The notes beneath the pieces are model-generated. The model was given only the letters and a program-made list of their open reading frames with translations. It did not search any database and was not told where the DNA came from. This document shows positions 19,743 through 28,178 of a DNA stretch of 64,000 nucleotides, in pieces. The position numbers were made by a program, and so were the translations under genes. Origin of the DNA: Streptomyces sp. NBC_01288 (GTDB lineage Bacteria > Actinomycetota > Actinomycetes > Streptomycetales > Streptomycetaceae); NCBI RefSeq assembly GCF_035982055.1, contig NZ_CP108427.1, positions 8,369,001-8,433,000 of the forward strand. Reading direction: 5' to 3'. Numbering within the stretch: position 1 is the first letter of the stretch; each line of letters starts with the position of its first letter.

Positions 19743-19833
19743 CCCGTACCAACGATTCGGCAGCGATGAGACGCACCCGTAGCAACGCTGCCGTAGCGAA
19801 GCAACGCGACCGTAGCAACGCCCCCGTAGCGAC
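19743..19833 (+). repeat. Five irregular copies of a CCGTAGCAACG repeat
   Basis: Copies at 19743-19754 (CCCGTACCAACG), 19776-19787 (CCCGTAGCAACG), 19791-19806 (CCGTAGCGAAGCAACG), 19810-19820 (CCGTAGCAACG) and 19823-19833 (CCCGTAGCGAC). They fill the gap between the TPR-like gene and the permease gene. Confidence 0.75.
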
Positions 19834-19854
19834 ACCGAAAGGACGTTCCCCGCC

Positions 19855-21402
19855 ATGACGACGGGCAGTTCCAGTACGAGCAGCGCCACCTCGGACAGCG
19901 GCGGCATCAGCACGTTCAGGGGGCAGGAGCGCGCCCTGCGCGCCGACCGCCTCGGCACCGGAGGGCTGCTGCTCTCCGTGCTCGCCGCGACCGCGCCCCT
20001 CATGGTGGTCGCGGGTGTCATGCCCACCACATTCGCGGTGATGGGCATCGAGGGGCAGCCGCTGCTCTTCGTCCTCCTCGGTGTCGTCCTCGTCCTCTTC
20101 AGCGTCGGCTACGCCGAGATGAGCCGGCACGTCCACAACGCGGGCGCCTTCTACGCCTACATCTCCCGCGGCCTCGGCGGCACCGCCGGCGCGGCCGCGG
20201 CCCTGGTGGCGCTCGTCGCGTACAACGCCCTCCAGGTCGGCATCTACGGCATCTTCGGCTTCGAGGTCTCCGGACTGTTCTCCACCTACGCCGACCTCCA
20301 AATCGCCTGGTGGATACCGGCGTTGGTGGCCGTGCTCGCCGTCGGCGCGCTCGGCTGGCTGAAGATCGACGTCAACGCGCGCGTGCTCGGCGTCCTGCTG
20401 ATCATCGAGGTCGCGCTCGTCGTCATCTTCGACATCGCGGCCGTCGCCGACCCGGCCAAGGAGGGCCTGTCCCTGCACGCCTTCAACCCGGACACCCTCA
20501 GCGGCGCCGGTGTCGGCACCGCCCTGTGCTTCTGCATCGCCGCCTTCCTCGGCTTCGAACAGGCCCCGGTGTACGCAGAGGAGACCAGCCGCCCGCACAT
20601 CCTGGTGCCGCGCGTGATGTTCCTCGCCGTGGGTGGCGTCGCCGTGTTCTTCGCGCTCAGCTGCTGGGCGCTCACCGTCGCGACCGGGCCCTCCCAGGTC
20701 GTCGGCGTCTCCCAGAAGCAGAGCGCCGGACTGCTCTTCTACCTCACCGAATCCCGGCTCGGCGGCACCTTCACCGACGTGCTCCACGTCCTGTTCGTCA
20801 CCGGCATGTTCGCGGCCATGCTCAGCTTCCACAACGTCGTCGCCCGCTACGCCTTCGCCATGGGCCGCGAGGGCCTGCTGCCGTCCGCGTTCGGCCGTAC
20901 GACGGGCTCCAGCGGCGCTCCCGGCACCGGCTCGCTGCTCCAGACCGCCGTCTCCGCGGTGATCGTGATCGCCTTCGCGGTCGCCGACGACAAGCCCACC
21001 GGCGATCCCACCGCACCCGTCCTGCACCTGTTCACCTGGTTCGGCAACATCGGCGCGCTCGGCGTGATCCTGCTGATGGCCGCCGCCTCCCTCTCGGTGA
21101 TCGTCTTCTTCGCCCGCCGCGGCTCCGCCGGCGCGCAGGCCTGGCGGCTGGTCACCTCCGCGATCTCCGGCATCGCGCTCGTCGTCATCGCCGTCTACAC
21201 GGTCAAGGACTTCGACGTCCTGGTCGGCGCGGGCCCCGGCTCGTCCCTGAGCTGGCTCCTGCCCGGCATCATCGGCCTCGCGCTGCTCGTCGGCCTGGCC
21301 CAGGGCCTGTTCCTGCGCTCCCGCAACCCCGAGGCGCACGCCCGCATCGGGCTCGGCAACGAGGCGTTCCAGCTGGAGAAGGCGGCGGGGGAGGCGTCGT
21401 AG
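19855..21402 (+). CDS. APC family amino acid permease
   Basis: A 515-residue secondary transporter with about twelve membrane helices. The first helix region TGGLLLSVLAATAPLMVV and the following GYAEMSRHVHNAGAFYAYISRGLG are typical of the amino acid-polyamine-organocation superfamily; a second signature is FLGFEQAPVYAEETSRPH. The N-terminal 30 residues are Ser/Thr-rich and cytoplasmic. GAAAGGACG lies 9 bases upstream of the ATG. Substrate is unassigned; amino acids or amines are expected. The preceding intergenic repeats could affect expression. Confidence 0.88.
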   Translation: MTTGSSSTSSATSDSGGISTFRGQERALRADRLGTGGLLLSVLAATAPLMVVAGVMPTTFAVMGIEGQPLLFVLLGVVLVLFSVGYAEMSRHVHNAGAFYAYISRGLGGTAGAAAALVALVAYNALQVGIYGIFGFEVSGLFSTYADLQIAWWIPALVAVLAVGALGWLKIDVNARVLGVLLIIEVALVVIFDIAAVADPAKEGLSLHAFNPDTLSGAGVGTALCFCIAAFLGFEQAPVYAEETSRPHILVPRVMFLAVGGVAVFFALSCWALTVATGPSQVVGVSQKQSAGLLFYLTESRLGGTFTDVLHVLFVTGMFAAMLSFHNVVARYAFAMGREGLLPSAFGRTTGSSGAPGTGSLLQTAVSAVIVIAFAVADDKPTGDPTAPVLHLFTWFGNIGALGVILLMAAASLSVIVFFARRGSAGAQAWRLVTSAISGIALVVIAVYTVKDFDVLVGAGPGSSLSWLLPGIIGLALLVGLAQGLFLRSRNPEAHARIGLGNEAFQLEKAAGEAS

Positions 21403-21517
21403 CGAATCGACGTTCTTCGGGCGGCTCTCTGAGAAGCACGTAAGAAGTGGTTACGGAAGTCTGACGGGCACCCGCTATCCCTGGCCGCACCGGGGTCGCG
21501 GGTGTTCGAATGACTGC

Positions 21518-22261
21518 GTGAAATCTGAACAACCCGAGTCCGAGGGTGCGGAGAAGGCGGAGGGCCGGCCGCTCGGCCGCCGGGTCCTCCTGGGCACCCT
21601 CGGCCTGGGCGCCCTCGGCGTCGTCACCGCGCCCGCGCTCCAGAACGCCATGGAGGGCTTCCTCGGTGCCGTGTCCGGCAAGGACCCCACCGGGCTGACC
21701 GGACTGCTCCCGAACGGCGGCGGCTTCCGCTACTACTCGGTCACCGCGTCCGTGCCGGACAAGAACGCCGAGAACTACCGGCTGACCATCGACGGCCTGG
21801 TCGACAAGCCGACGTCCTACACCCTCGCCGACCTGCGCGCCCTGCCGCAGACCCGGCTGGTCAAGGACGTCCAGTGCGTCACCGGCTGGCGGGTCCCCGG
21901 GACCCCCTTCGAGGGGGTGCGCCTGTCCCGGCTCCTGGACGCGGCGGGAGTGCGTGCAACGGCCGGGGCGGTGCGCTTCACCTGCTTCGACGGCGCCTAC
22001 ACGGAGAGCCTCACCATCGAGCAGGCCCGGCGCTCGGACATCCTGGTCGCGCTGCGCATGCAGGACAAGCCCCTGAGCCACGACCACGGCGGCCCGGTCC
22101 GCCTCTATGTGGCCCCCATGTACTTCTACAAGTCCGCCAAGTGGCTCTCCGGCATCACGGTCACGGAGCATGTGAAGCCCGGCTACTGGGAGGACCGGGG
22201 CTACGACGTCGACGCCTGGGTCGGCAAGTCGAACGGACGCGACGATGACCCTACGACCTGA
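21518..22261 (+). CDS. Exported molybdopterin-dependent oxidoreductase (sulfite oxidase/YedY fold)
   Basis: A 247-residue molybdoenzyme. GRRVLLGTLGLGALGVV in residues 21-37 is a twin-arginine signal or anchor. The molybdenum ligand Cys lies in VQCVTGWRVPGTPFEGV, and the family motif GPVRLYVAPMYFYKSAKWLSG follows. It lacks a haem domain; electrons should pass to the membrane cytochrome b encoded next, whose start overlaps this gene by 17 bases. The pair resembles MsrPQ/YedYZ in design, though the second protein is of the formate-dehydrogenase-gamma type. The substrate may be an S- or N-oxide, or a reduced compound if run as an oxidase. GTG is the start. Confidence 0.82.
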   Translation: MKSEQPESEGAEKAEGRPLGRRVLLGTLGLGALGVVTAPALQNAMEGFLGAVSGKDPTGLTGLLPNGGGFRYYSVTASVPDKNAENYRLTIDGLVDKPTSYTLADLRALPQTRLVKDVQCVTGWRVPGTPFEGVRLSRLLDAAGVRATAGAVRFTCFDGAYTESLTIEQARRSDILVALRMQDKPLSHDHGGPVRLYVAPMYFYKSAKWLSGITVTEHVKPGYWEDRGYDVDAWVGKSNGRDDDPTT

Positions 22262-22880
22262 AACCCACGCCCCCCGGACGGAACCGTCGGCCCGCGTCCG
22301 CCGCTTCGGCCGCACCGAGCGCTGGGTGCACCGGACCACGGCGTTGCTGATGGGCATCTGCGTGGCCACGGCGGCCTGCCTGTACATCCCGACGTTCGCC
22401 GAGTTGGTCGGCCGCCGTGAACTCGTGGTCCGCATCCACGAGTTGGCCGGAGTGGCGCTCCCCGTCCCTGTCCTCTTCGGTCTGTTCTCCCGCGGCTTCC
22501 GCGTCAACCTCGGCTTCCTCAACCGCTTCGGCCCGCACGACCGCGTCTGGCTGCGCGGTGTCCTGATGCGCGACAAACGCCGATCGGCGCGCCCGGCGGG
22601 CAAGTTCAACGCCGGCCAGAAGGTGTACGCCAACTGGATCGCCGGCGCCACCCTGGTGATGCTCGGCACGGGCCTGATGATGTGGTTCACCCACCTCACC
22701 CCGATCATGTGGCGCACCAGCGCGACCTTCGTCCACGACTGGCTCGCCCTGACGATCGGCATCGTCCTCGGCGGCCACATCGGCATGGCGCTGGGCGACC
22801 CGGAGGCCAGGGCGGGCCTGCGCACGGGCTCGGTGAGCAGGGAGTGGGCGAAGCGGGAGCATCCGCTGTGGAAGCCGTAG
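22245..22880 (+). CDS. Cytochrome b (b561/FdnI-like) membrane subunit
   Basis: A 211-residue protein with four hydrophobic helices and His residues suited to haem b ligation (WVHRTTA, RIHELAGVALPVP, FVHDWLALTIG, GGHIGMAL). It is the likely membrane quinone/haem partner of the overlapping molybdopterin oxidoreductase. The Arg-rich loop MRDKRRSARPAGKFN lies on the cytoplasmic side. The ATG at 22245 lies inside the upstream gene, pointing to translational coupling. Confidence 0.82.
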   Translation: MTLRPETHAPRTEPSARVRRFGRTERWVHRTTALLMGICVATAACLYIPTFAELVGRRELVVRIHELAGVALPVPVLFGLFSRGFRVNLGFLNRFGPHDRVWLRGVLMRDKRRSARPAGKFNAGQKVYANWIAGATLVMLGTGLMMWFTHLTPIMWRTSATFVHDWLALTIGIVLGGHIGMALGDPEARAGLRTGSVSREWAKREHPLWKP

Positions 22881-23133
22881 GGGGTATGGGGGCTTGTCAC
22901 TTCGGGGGCTTCGGGCCGCCTTGGCTTGCCCGTGCCGGGTCCGGCGGCCGACAGGGGTAGTTGTCGTGGGTTGGTCGTGCGGCGACGGACCGCCACTGCT
23001 GCGTGCCGAGGGCGGCAGCGAGGGCCGGTGCTCCGGGGCAGAGCCCCTGGCAGAGAAGCGGGGAACTCCGGCAGACAAGCCTTCGCCGGGCCCGGTGGCG
23101 ACCTTCGCCGCCCAGCCCGGTGAATGACCCCGC

Positions 23134-24168
23134 TCAGCCCCCGAAGTCCAGCAGCACCTTGCACGACCGGCTTCGGTCGGCCGCCAGCGCGAACGCCGAC
23201 TCCGCCTCCCGCACCGGCACCACCGCACTGACCAGAGCGTCGAACGCGGGCTCCACGGCGAGGAGTTGGAGCGCGTCGTTGAACTCCTCGTCGAAGCGGA
23301 ACGCACCCCGCAGCTCGATCTCCCGGCTGACGACCAGGTTCCCCGCGAAGGGACTCTGCCCGGGCGGCAGCATCCCGAGCTGCACGACGACCCCGCCCCG
23401 CCGCACGAGCCGCAGACAGGTGTCGAGTCCGGCCGCCACTCCGGACGCCTCGATGGCGACGTCCACCTCGGACGGCCACCCGGAGTCGTCCAGGTCATCG
23501 GCCCGTACGACGGTGTCGGCGCCGGCCGCCGTGGCGTACCGAAGTGCCGCCGGAAGCAGGTCGGTCACCGTCACCTGTGCCGCGCCGGCCGCCTTCGCCG
23601 CCGCGACGACCAGGCAGCCGATCGGGCCCGCGCCGGTGACCAGCACATGGCGTCCCCGCACGTCCCCGGCCCGTCGTACGGCGTGCAGGGCGACGGAGAG
23701 CGGTTCGGCGAGGGCGGCCCGGCGCAGCTCAAGGCCCGCTGGGATCGCCCTCAACTGGTCGGCGGGGACGGTGACTTGGGCCGCGAAGCCGCCCTGTACG
23801 TGCGGGAAGCGGGCCGCGCTGCCCAAGTACGCGGTGTCCCGGCACACGTTGCGCCGACCGTCCACGCACTCGGGGCACACCCCGCACGGAGTCGCCGGGT
23901 GCACGGCAACCGGCGTACCGGGGACGGGACCTGTGGCCCCGGGGCCGTAGGACACGACCGTGCCGACCACCTCGTGACCGAGCAGCATCGGTTCCTTGAG
24001 GCGGAAGTCGCCGACGCCGCCGTGGCGCCAGTAGTGGAGGTCGGAGCCGCAGACGCCGCCGTAGCGTACGGCGACCAGGGCCTGGCCGGGGCCGGGCTCC
24101 GGGACCGTCAACTCCTCGACGCGCAGGTCGTCCTGACCGTGGATCACACAGCCCAGCATGTCCGGCAC
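23134..24168 (-). CDS. idnD: L-idonate 5-dehydrogenase-type zinc alcohol dehydrogenase
   Basis: A 344-residue medium-chain dehydrogenase. The catalytic-zinc region CGSDLHYWRHGG and GHEVVG, the structural-zinc set CGVCPECVDGRRNVC, and a Rossmann motif VTGAGPIGCLVVA are all intact. CxSDLHYWxHG with this context is typical of L-idonate 5-dehydrogenase. The GTG at 24168 is 7 bases after AAAGGGGA; the ATG at 24159 is possible. It is the last gene of a gluconate operon (gntK-gntP-idnO-idnD); idonate oxidised here to 5-ketogluconate would be reduced to gluconate by IdnO. Confidence 0.85.
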   Translation of the reverse strand: MPDMLGCVIHGQDDLRVEELTVPEPGPGQALVAVRYGGVCGSDLHYWRHGGVGDFRLKEPMLLGHEVVGTVVSYGPGATGPVPGTPVAVHPATPCGVCPECVDGRRNVCRDTAYLGSAARFPHVQGGFAAQVTVPADQLRAIPAGLELRRAALAEPLSVALHAVRRAGDVRGRHVLVTGAGPIGCLVVAAAKAAGAAQVTVTDLLPAALRYATAAGADTVVRADDLDDSGWPSEVDVAIEASGVAAGLDTCLRLVRRGGVVVQLGMLPPGQSPFAGNLVVSREIELRGAFRFDEEFNDALQLLAVEPAFDALVSAVVPVREAESAFALAADRSRSCKVLLDFGG

Positions 24169-24182
24169 GATGATGTCCCCTT

Positions 24183-24941
24183 TCACAGCACGCTCGTCAT
24201 GCCGCCGTCGACGTACAGGATCTGTCCGCTCACGAAGTCCGCGGCGGGCGACGCCAGGAACAGCACCCCGCCCACCAGGTCCTGCGTACGGCCCCAGCGG
24301 CCGGCCGGGGTCCGCTTGCGCACCCAGGCGCTGAACTCCTCGTCCTGGACGAGGGGTTGGGTGAGTTCCGTCTCGATGTAGCCGGGGCCCAGGCCGTTGA
24401 CCTGGACGCCGGAGGGGCCCCAGTCGGCGCACATGCCCTTGGTGAGCATCTTCAGGGCGCCCTTGGTGGCCGCGTAGGGCGCGATGCCGGGGCGGACCAC
24501 CTCGCTCTGGAGCGAGCAGATGTTGATGATCTTCCCGTGGCCGCGTTCCGTCATCCGGCGGGCCGCCTCACGGCCGACCAGGAACGCGCTGGTGAGGTTG
24601 GTGTCGATGATGCGGTGCCAGTCGGAGTCGGTGAACTCCAGGAGCGGGGCCCGCAGTTGCATGCCCGCGTTGTTGACGAGGATGTCGAGTGGGCCGACTC
24701 GCTCCTCGACATCCTTGATTCCGGCGGCTACTGACGGACCGTCGGTCACGTCGAAGGCGGCCGTGTGGACATCGCCGGACAGTTCGGCGGCGGCCTTGGT
24801 GAGGCGTTCGCCGTCCCGGCCGTTCAGGACGACCGTGCAGCCGGCCTCCAACAGGCCCTGGGCGAGGGCGAGTCCGATGCCCCGGCTGGAACCGGTGACC
24901 AGGGCCGTGCGGCCACTGATGTCGAAAAGTGGATGACTCAT
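24183..24941 (-). CDS. idnO: Gluconate 5-dehydrogenase (SDR)
   Basis: A 252-residue classical SDR. TGSSRGIG near residue 17 binds the cofactor, NNAG lies near residue 93, and the active site is Ser with YAATKGALKMLTKGM (YxxxK). The C-terminal VDGGMTSVL is typical of gluconate 5-dehydrogenase, which interconverts gluconate and 5-ketogluconate. It starts 10 bases after the permease gene and is followed 14 bases on by idnD, so all four genes form one transcription unit. Confidence 0.85.
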   Translation of the reverse strand: MSHPLFDISGRTALVTGSSRGIGLALAQGLLEAGCTVVLNGRDGERLTKAAAELSGDVHTAAFDVTDGPSVAAGIKDVEERVGPLDILVNNAGMQLRAPLLEFTDSDWHRIIDTNLTSAFLVGREAARRMTERGHGKIINICSLQSEVVRPGIAPYAATKGALKMLTKGMCADWGPSGVQVNGLGPGYIETELTQPLVQDEEFSAWVRKRTPAGRWGRTQDLVGGVLFLASPAADFVSGQILYVDGGMTSVL

Positions 24942-24951
24942 TCCCGTACCC

Positions 24952-26349
24952 CTAGATGATCAGCGAGAGGAGGAGGACCAGTCCGCCGGCGACGACCGAG
25001 ATGATCGTCTCCATGACGGACCAGGTCTTGAAGGTCTGGCCGACGCTCAGGCCGAAGTACTCCTTCACCAGCCAGAAACCGGCGTCGTTGACATGGCTGA
25101 AGAAGACCGAGCCCGCACCGATCGCCAGCACGAGCAGGGCGGTGTGGGCGCTCGACATGTCGGCGGCCAGCGGGGCGACCAGACCGGCCGCCGAGATCGT
25201 GGCCACCGTCGCCGAACCGGTCGCGAGCCGGATCGCCACCGCGATCAGCCAGGCCAGCAGCAGCGCCGGGATCGACCAGTCCTTGGAGATGTCCAGGATC
25301 ATCTGACCGACACCGGAGTCGATCAGCGTCTGCTTGAAGCCGCCGCCCGCGCCGACGATGAGCAGGATGCCCGCGATCGGCATCAGGCCCTTCTCGACGG
25401 TCGTGGACAGCCGCTCCTTGGTGAAGCCCGCCGGGCGGCCCAGCGTGAACATGCCGACGATGACGGCCGCGAGGAGCGCGATCAGCGGCGAGCCGATCAC
25501 GTCGAAGACGCGCTGCACGGTGTGTGCGGGGTCGTCGACGATGATGTCGACCAGCGCTTTGGAGAGCATCAGCACGACCGGCAGCAGGATCGTGGCGAGG
25601 GTCGCGCCGAAGCCGGGACGGTTCTTCAGGTCCTCGGACGGGCGGGCCGGGAGCATCCGCTCGGGGGCCTGGACGTCCACCCAGCGGGCGGCGACCTTCG
25701 AGAACAGCGGCCCCGCGATGATGACGGTCGGGATGGCGACGAGGACACCCAGCGCCAGCGTCAGACCGAGGTTGGCCTTGACCGCGTCCACGGCGACCAG
25801 CGGGCCGGGGTGCGGCGGGATCAGCGCGTGCATGACCGACAGGCCGGCGAGGGCCGGGACGCCGATCCGCATGAGCGAGTAGTTGCCGCGCTTGGCGACC
25901 ATCAGCACGACCGGGATCAGCAGCACGATGCCGACCTCGAAGAACAGCGGCAGCCCGATCACCGAGGCGATCAGCACCATCGCCCACGGCATCGACCGGG
26001 GACTCGCCTTCGCGAGGATCGTGTCGACGATCTGGTCCGCGCCCCCCGAGTCGGCGAGCAGCTTGCCGAGGATCGCGCCCAGCGCGATCAGCACGCCCAC
26101 ACCGGCGACGGTGGAGCCGAGGCCGGTGCTGAAGCTGGTGATGGCCTTGTCCAGCGGCGCCCCGGCGAACGCGCCGAGCGCGAGCGAGCCGATGGTCAGC
26201 GCCAGGAAGGCGTGCATCTTGAACCGGGTGATGAGCAGGACGATGACGGCGATGCCCGCCAGTACGGCGATGCCCAGCTGAGCGTGGCCGGCCGAGGTGA
26301 TGGGCTCGACGGGGTCCGCTGCCAGCATCTCGACGCTGAGTCTGGTCAC
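24952..26349 (-). CDS. gntP: Gluconate:H+ symporter, GntP family
   Basis: A 465-residue permease with about twelve to fourteen membrane helices. Family motifs include LGAILGKLLADSGGADQIVD, ALIPPHPGPLVAVDAV and a C-terminal SVFFSHVNDAGFWLVKEYFG, all characteristic of the GntP/GntT group. The GTG start has AAGGAA upstream. It imports gluconate for the adjacent kinase and belongs to the operon controlled by the divergent GntR-type gene. Confidence 0.92.
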   Translation of the reverse strand: MTRLSVEMLAADPVEPITSAGHAQLGIAVLAGIAVIVLLITRFKMHAFLALTIGSLALGAFAGAPLDKAITSFSTGLGSTVAGVGVLIALGAILGKLLADSGGADQIVDTILAKASPRSMPWAMVLIASVIGLPLFFEVGIVLLIPVVLMVAKRGNYSLMRIGVPALAGLSVMHALIPPHPGPLVAVDAVKANLGLTLALGVLVAIPTVIIAGPLFSKVAARWVDVQAPERMLPARPSEDLKNRPGFGATLATILLPVVLMLSKALVDIIVDDPAHTVQRVFDVIGSPLIALLAAVIVGMFTLGRPAGFTKERLSTTVEKGLMPIAGILLIVGAGGGFKQTLIDSGVGQMILDISKDWSIPALLLAWLIAVAIRLATGSATVATISAAGLVAPLAADMSSAHTALLVLAIGAGSVFFSHVNDAGFWLVKEYFGLSVGQTFKTWSVMETIISVVAGGLVLLLSLII

Positions 26350-26414
26350 GGTGGATTCCTTGCGGATACGGGGAGTTGGGGGGGAGGGGTGGTACCAGGA
26401 GGTACTCGGCGGTA

Positions 26415-26933
26415 CTAGGAGGTCGGCTCGGGAACCCGCGCGAGCGCGGTCATGGCCCGTTCGGTGATCTGCTCCGGGCTGCCGGTGACGTCCACGGCGA
26501 CGCCCGCCTCGTCCGCCTCCAGCGGCTGGAGCGTGGCGAACTGCGAGTCGAGCAGTGCGGTCGGCATGAAGTGCCCGTGGCGGTGCGTCATCCGGTCCTC
26601 GATGAGGGCGCGGTCACCGGTGAGGTGCACGAAGACGACCCCGGGAGCGGCGGCCCGCAGCCGGTCGCGGTACGACCGCTTCAGCGCCGAGCTGCTGACG
26701 ACCCCGCCGAGCCCCGCACGCCCGTGGGCCCAGTCGCCGATGGCGTCCAGCCAGGGCCACCGGTCGTCGTCGGTCAGCGGGACACCGGCCGACATCTTGG
26801 CGATGTTGGCCTGCGGGTGGAAGTCGTCGCCCTCGGCGTACGGCACGCCGAGCCGGGCCGCGAGCAGGGGACCGATGGTGGTCTTCCCGGTGCCCGCTAC
26901 GCCCATCACCACGACGACATGGGGGGTACGCAT
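26415..26933 (-). CDS. gntK: Gluconokinase
   Basis: A 172-residue P-loop kinase that phosphorylates gluconate to 6-phosphogluconate for the pentose phosphate pathway. GVAGTGKTT (residues 11-19) is the Walker A motif; EGDDFHPQANIAKMSAGVPL and DDDRWPWL are gluconokinase signatures. The start at 26933 follows GAGG at 5 bases and is preferred to the ORF start at 26975, which runs into the promoter region. It is the first gene of the operon, divergent from the regulator gene. Confidence 0.92.
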   Translation of the reverse strand: MRTPHVVVVMGVAGTGKTTIGPLLAARLGVPYAEGDDFHPQANIAKMSAGVPLTDDDRWPWLDAIGDWAHGRAGLGGVVSSSALKRSYRDRLRAAAPGVVFVHLTGDRALIEDRMTHRHGHFMPTALLDSQFATLQPLEADEAGVAVDVTGSPEQITERAMTALARVPEPTS

Positions 26934-27018
26934 CGCTGCCTCACTGTCTCCGTCGACACCTGATGTCGATCCCACTGAAACCGATTAGGTACGACGAATT
27001 CAAGAGTCTGTGACATAT

Positions 27019-27029
27019 AAGTCTGACTT
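27019..27029. promoter_or_regulatory. Palindrome in the gntK-gntR divergent promoter region
   Basis: AAGTCTGACTT is a perfect 5+1+5 palindrome inside an AT-rich stretch (26990-27040) of an otherwise GC-rich genome. AGTCTG occurs again at 27005. It lies between the divergent gntK and GntR-type genes and is a candidate operator. Confidence 0.4.
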
Positions 27030-27063
27030 TTTGATTCCGTGATGTGCCCCGTACGCTGAGTGC

Positions 27064-27765
27064 ATGACCACTCCGGGCCGCGGCCTGCACGGCCGCGTAC
27101 TCGACTCCCTCGGCCCCGCCATCACCGCGGGCGAGTACCCGCCGGGCAGTGTCCTGCGCACGGACGAGCTCGCCAAGGACTTCGAGGTCTCCCGCTCCGT
27201 GATGCGCGAGGCGGTCCGCGTCCTCGAATCCATGCACCTGGTCGAGTCCCGCCGCCGGGTCGGCGTCACGGTCCGGCCCAAGGCCGAGTGGAACGTCTAC
27301 GACCCGCAGGTCATCCGCTGGCGCCTGGCCGGCGCCGACCGCCCCCAGCAACTGCGCTCACTCACGGTGCTGCGCTCCGCGGTGGAGCCGATCGCGGCCG
27401 GCCTGGCCGCCACATTCGCCACGGCGGAGCAGTGCGCGGAACTCACCGAGTGCGCGATCGGCATGGTCGCCAACTCCCGCGGCCACAAACTGGAGGCCTA
27501 CCTCGTCCACGACGTGGCCTTCCACCGGGTGATCCTCGCCGCCTCGGGCAACGAGATGTTCGCCCGCCTCGGCGACGTCGTCACCGAGGTCCTCGCCGGC
27601 CGCACCCACCACGAGGTCATGTTCGAGGACCCCGACCCGGCCGCCGTCACCCTGCACGTCCAGGTCGCGGAGGCGGTCCGCGAGGGCGACGCCCTCCGCG
27701 CGGAGACCCTGACCCGCGAGATCACGGTGGGCGCGCTTCAGGAACTGGACATCCTGGCCCCGTAG
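27064..27765 (+). CDS. gntR: FadR-subfamily GntR regulator, probable gluconate operon repressor
   Basis: A 233-residue regulator with an N-terminal winged helix (ELAKDFEVSRSVMREAVRVLESMHLVE within residues 37-63) and a C-terminal FCD ligand domain with the His/Asp metal-site residues (HDVAFHRVILAASGN). It is divergent from gntK with 130 bases between starts, a position typical of a local repressor released by gluconate or 6-phosphogluconate. The S. coelicolor counterpart beside the same operon is, as I recall, SCO1678. No strong Shine-Dalgarno is visible before the ATG. Confidence 0.85.
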   Translation: MTTPGRGLHGRVLDSLGPAITAGEYPPGSVLRTDELAKDFEVSRSVMREAVRVLESMHLVESRRRVGVTVRPKAEWNVYDPQVIRWRLAGADRPQQLRSLTVLRSAVEPIAAGLAATFATAEQCAELTECAIGMVANSRGHKLEAYLVHDVAFHRVILAASGNEMFARLGDVVTEVLAGRTHHEVMFEDPDPAAVTLHVQVAEAVREGDALRAETLTREITVGALQELDILAP

Positions 27766-27779
27766 TTGCCCTCGTCGCG

Positions 27780-28166
27780 CTAGTCCAGGAACTCCCCGTC
27801 GAGGTACACCCAGGCCTCGTCGACCCGCTCGAACCGGCTGCGCTCATGGATCGCGCCGCCGTTGTAGGACGCCCGAAACGTCACGGTCCCCGCGGAGTGG
27901 AACGCCGACCCGCCCCCCGTCTCCAGGATCTCCAGCCCGGTCCAGCGCATCCCCGGGTCGAGGTCGAGGGGGTCGGCGGGGCGCGTCCGTGGGTGCCAGG
28001 TGCGCAGGAGGTAGGGCGCGTCCAGCCGTACGAAGGCGGTGTAGCGGGAGCGCATCAGGGCCTCGGCGGTGGGGGCGGGGGTGGGGCCTGAGTGGTAGCG
28101 GCCGCAGCACTCTTCGTAGGGCTGGGGGAGGCCGCAGGGGCAGGTGGTGCGTGGGGTCATGGGCAT
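27780..28166 (-). CDS. YchJ family protein with SEC-C metal-binding motif
   Basis: A 128-residue protein. CPCGLPQPYEECCGRYHSG at residues 9-27 is the SEC-C zinc motif and the rest is the NTF2-like YchJ domain (ALMRSRYTAFV, YLLRTWHPRTRP, GTVTFRASY). The biochemical role of the family is not established. The first of two Met codons (28166) is annotated; 28160 is equally possible. It is convergent with the GntR-type gene. Confidence 0.85.
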   Translation of the reverse strand: MPMTPRTTCPCGLPQPYEECCGRYHSGPTPAPTAEALMRSRYTAFVRLDAPYLLRTWHPRTRPADPLDLDPGMRWTGLEILETGGGSAFHSAGTVTFRASYNGGAIHERSRFERVDEAWVYLDGEFLD

Positions 28167-28178
28167 ATTGTGCCGGGG

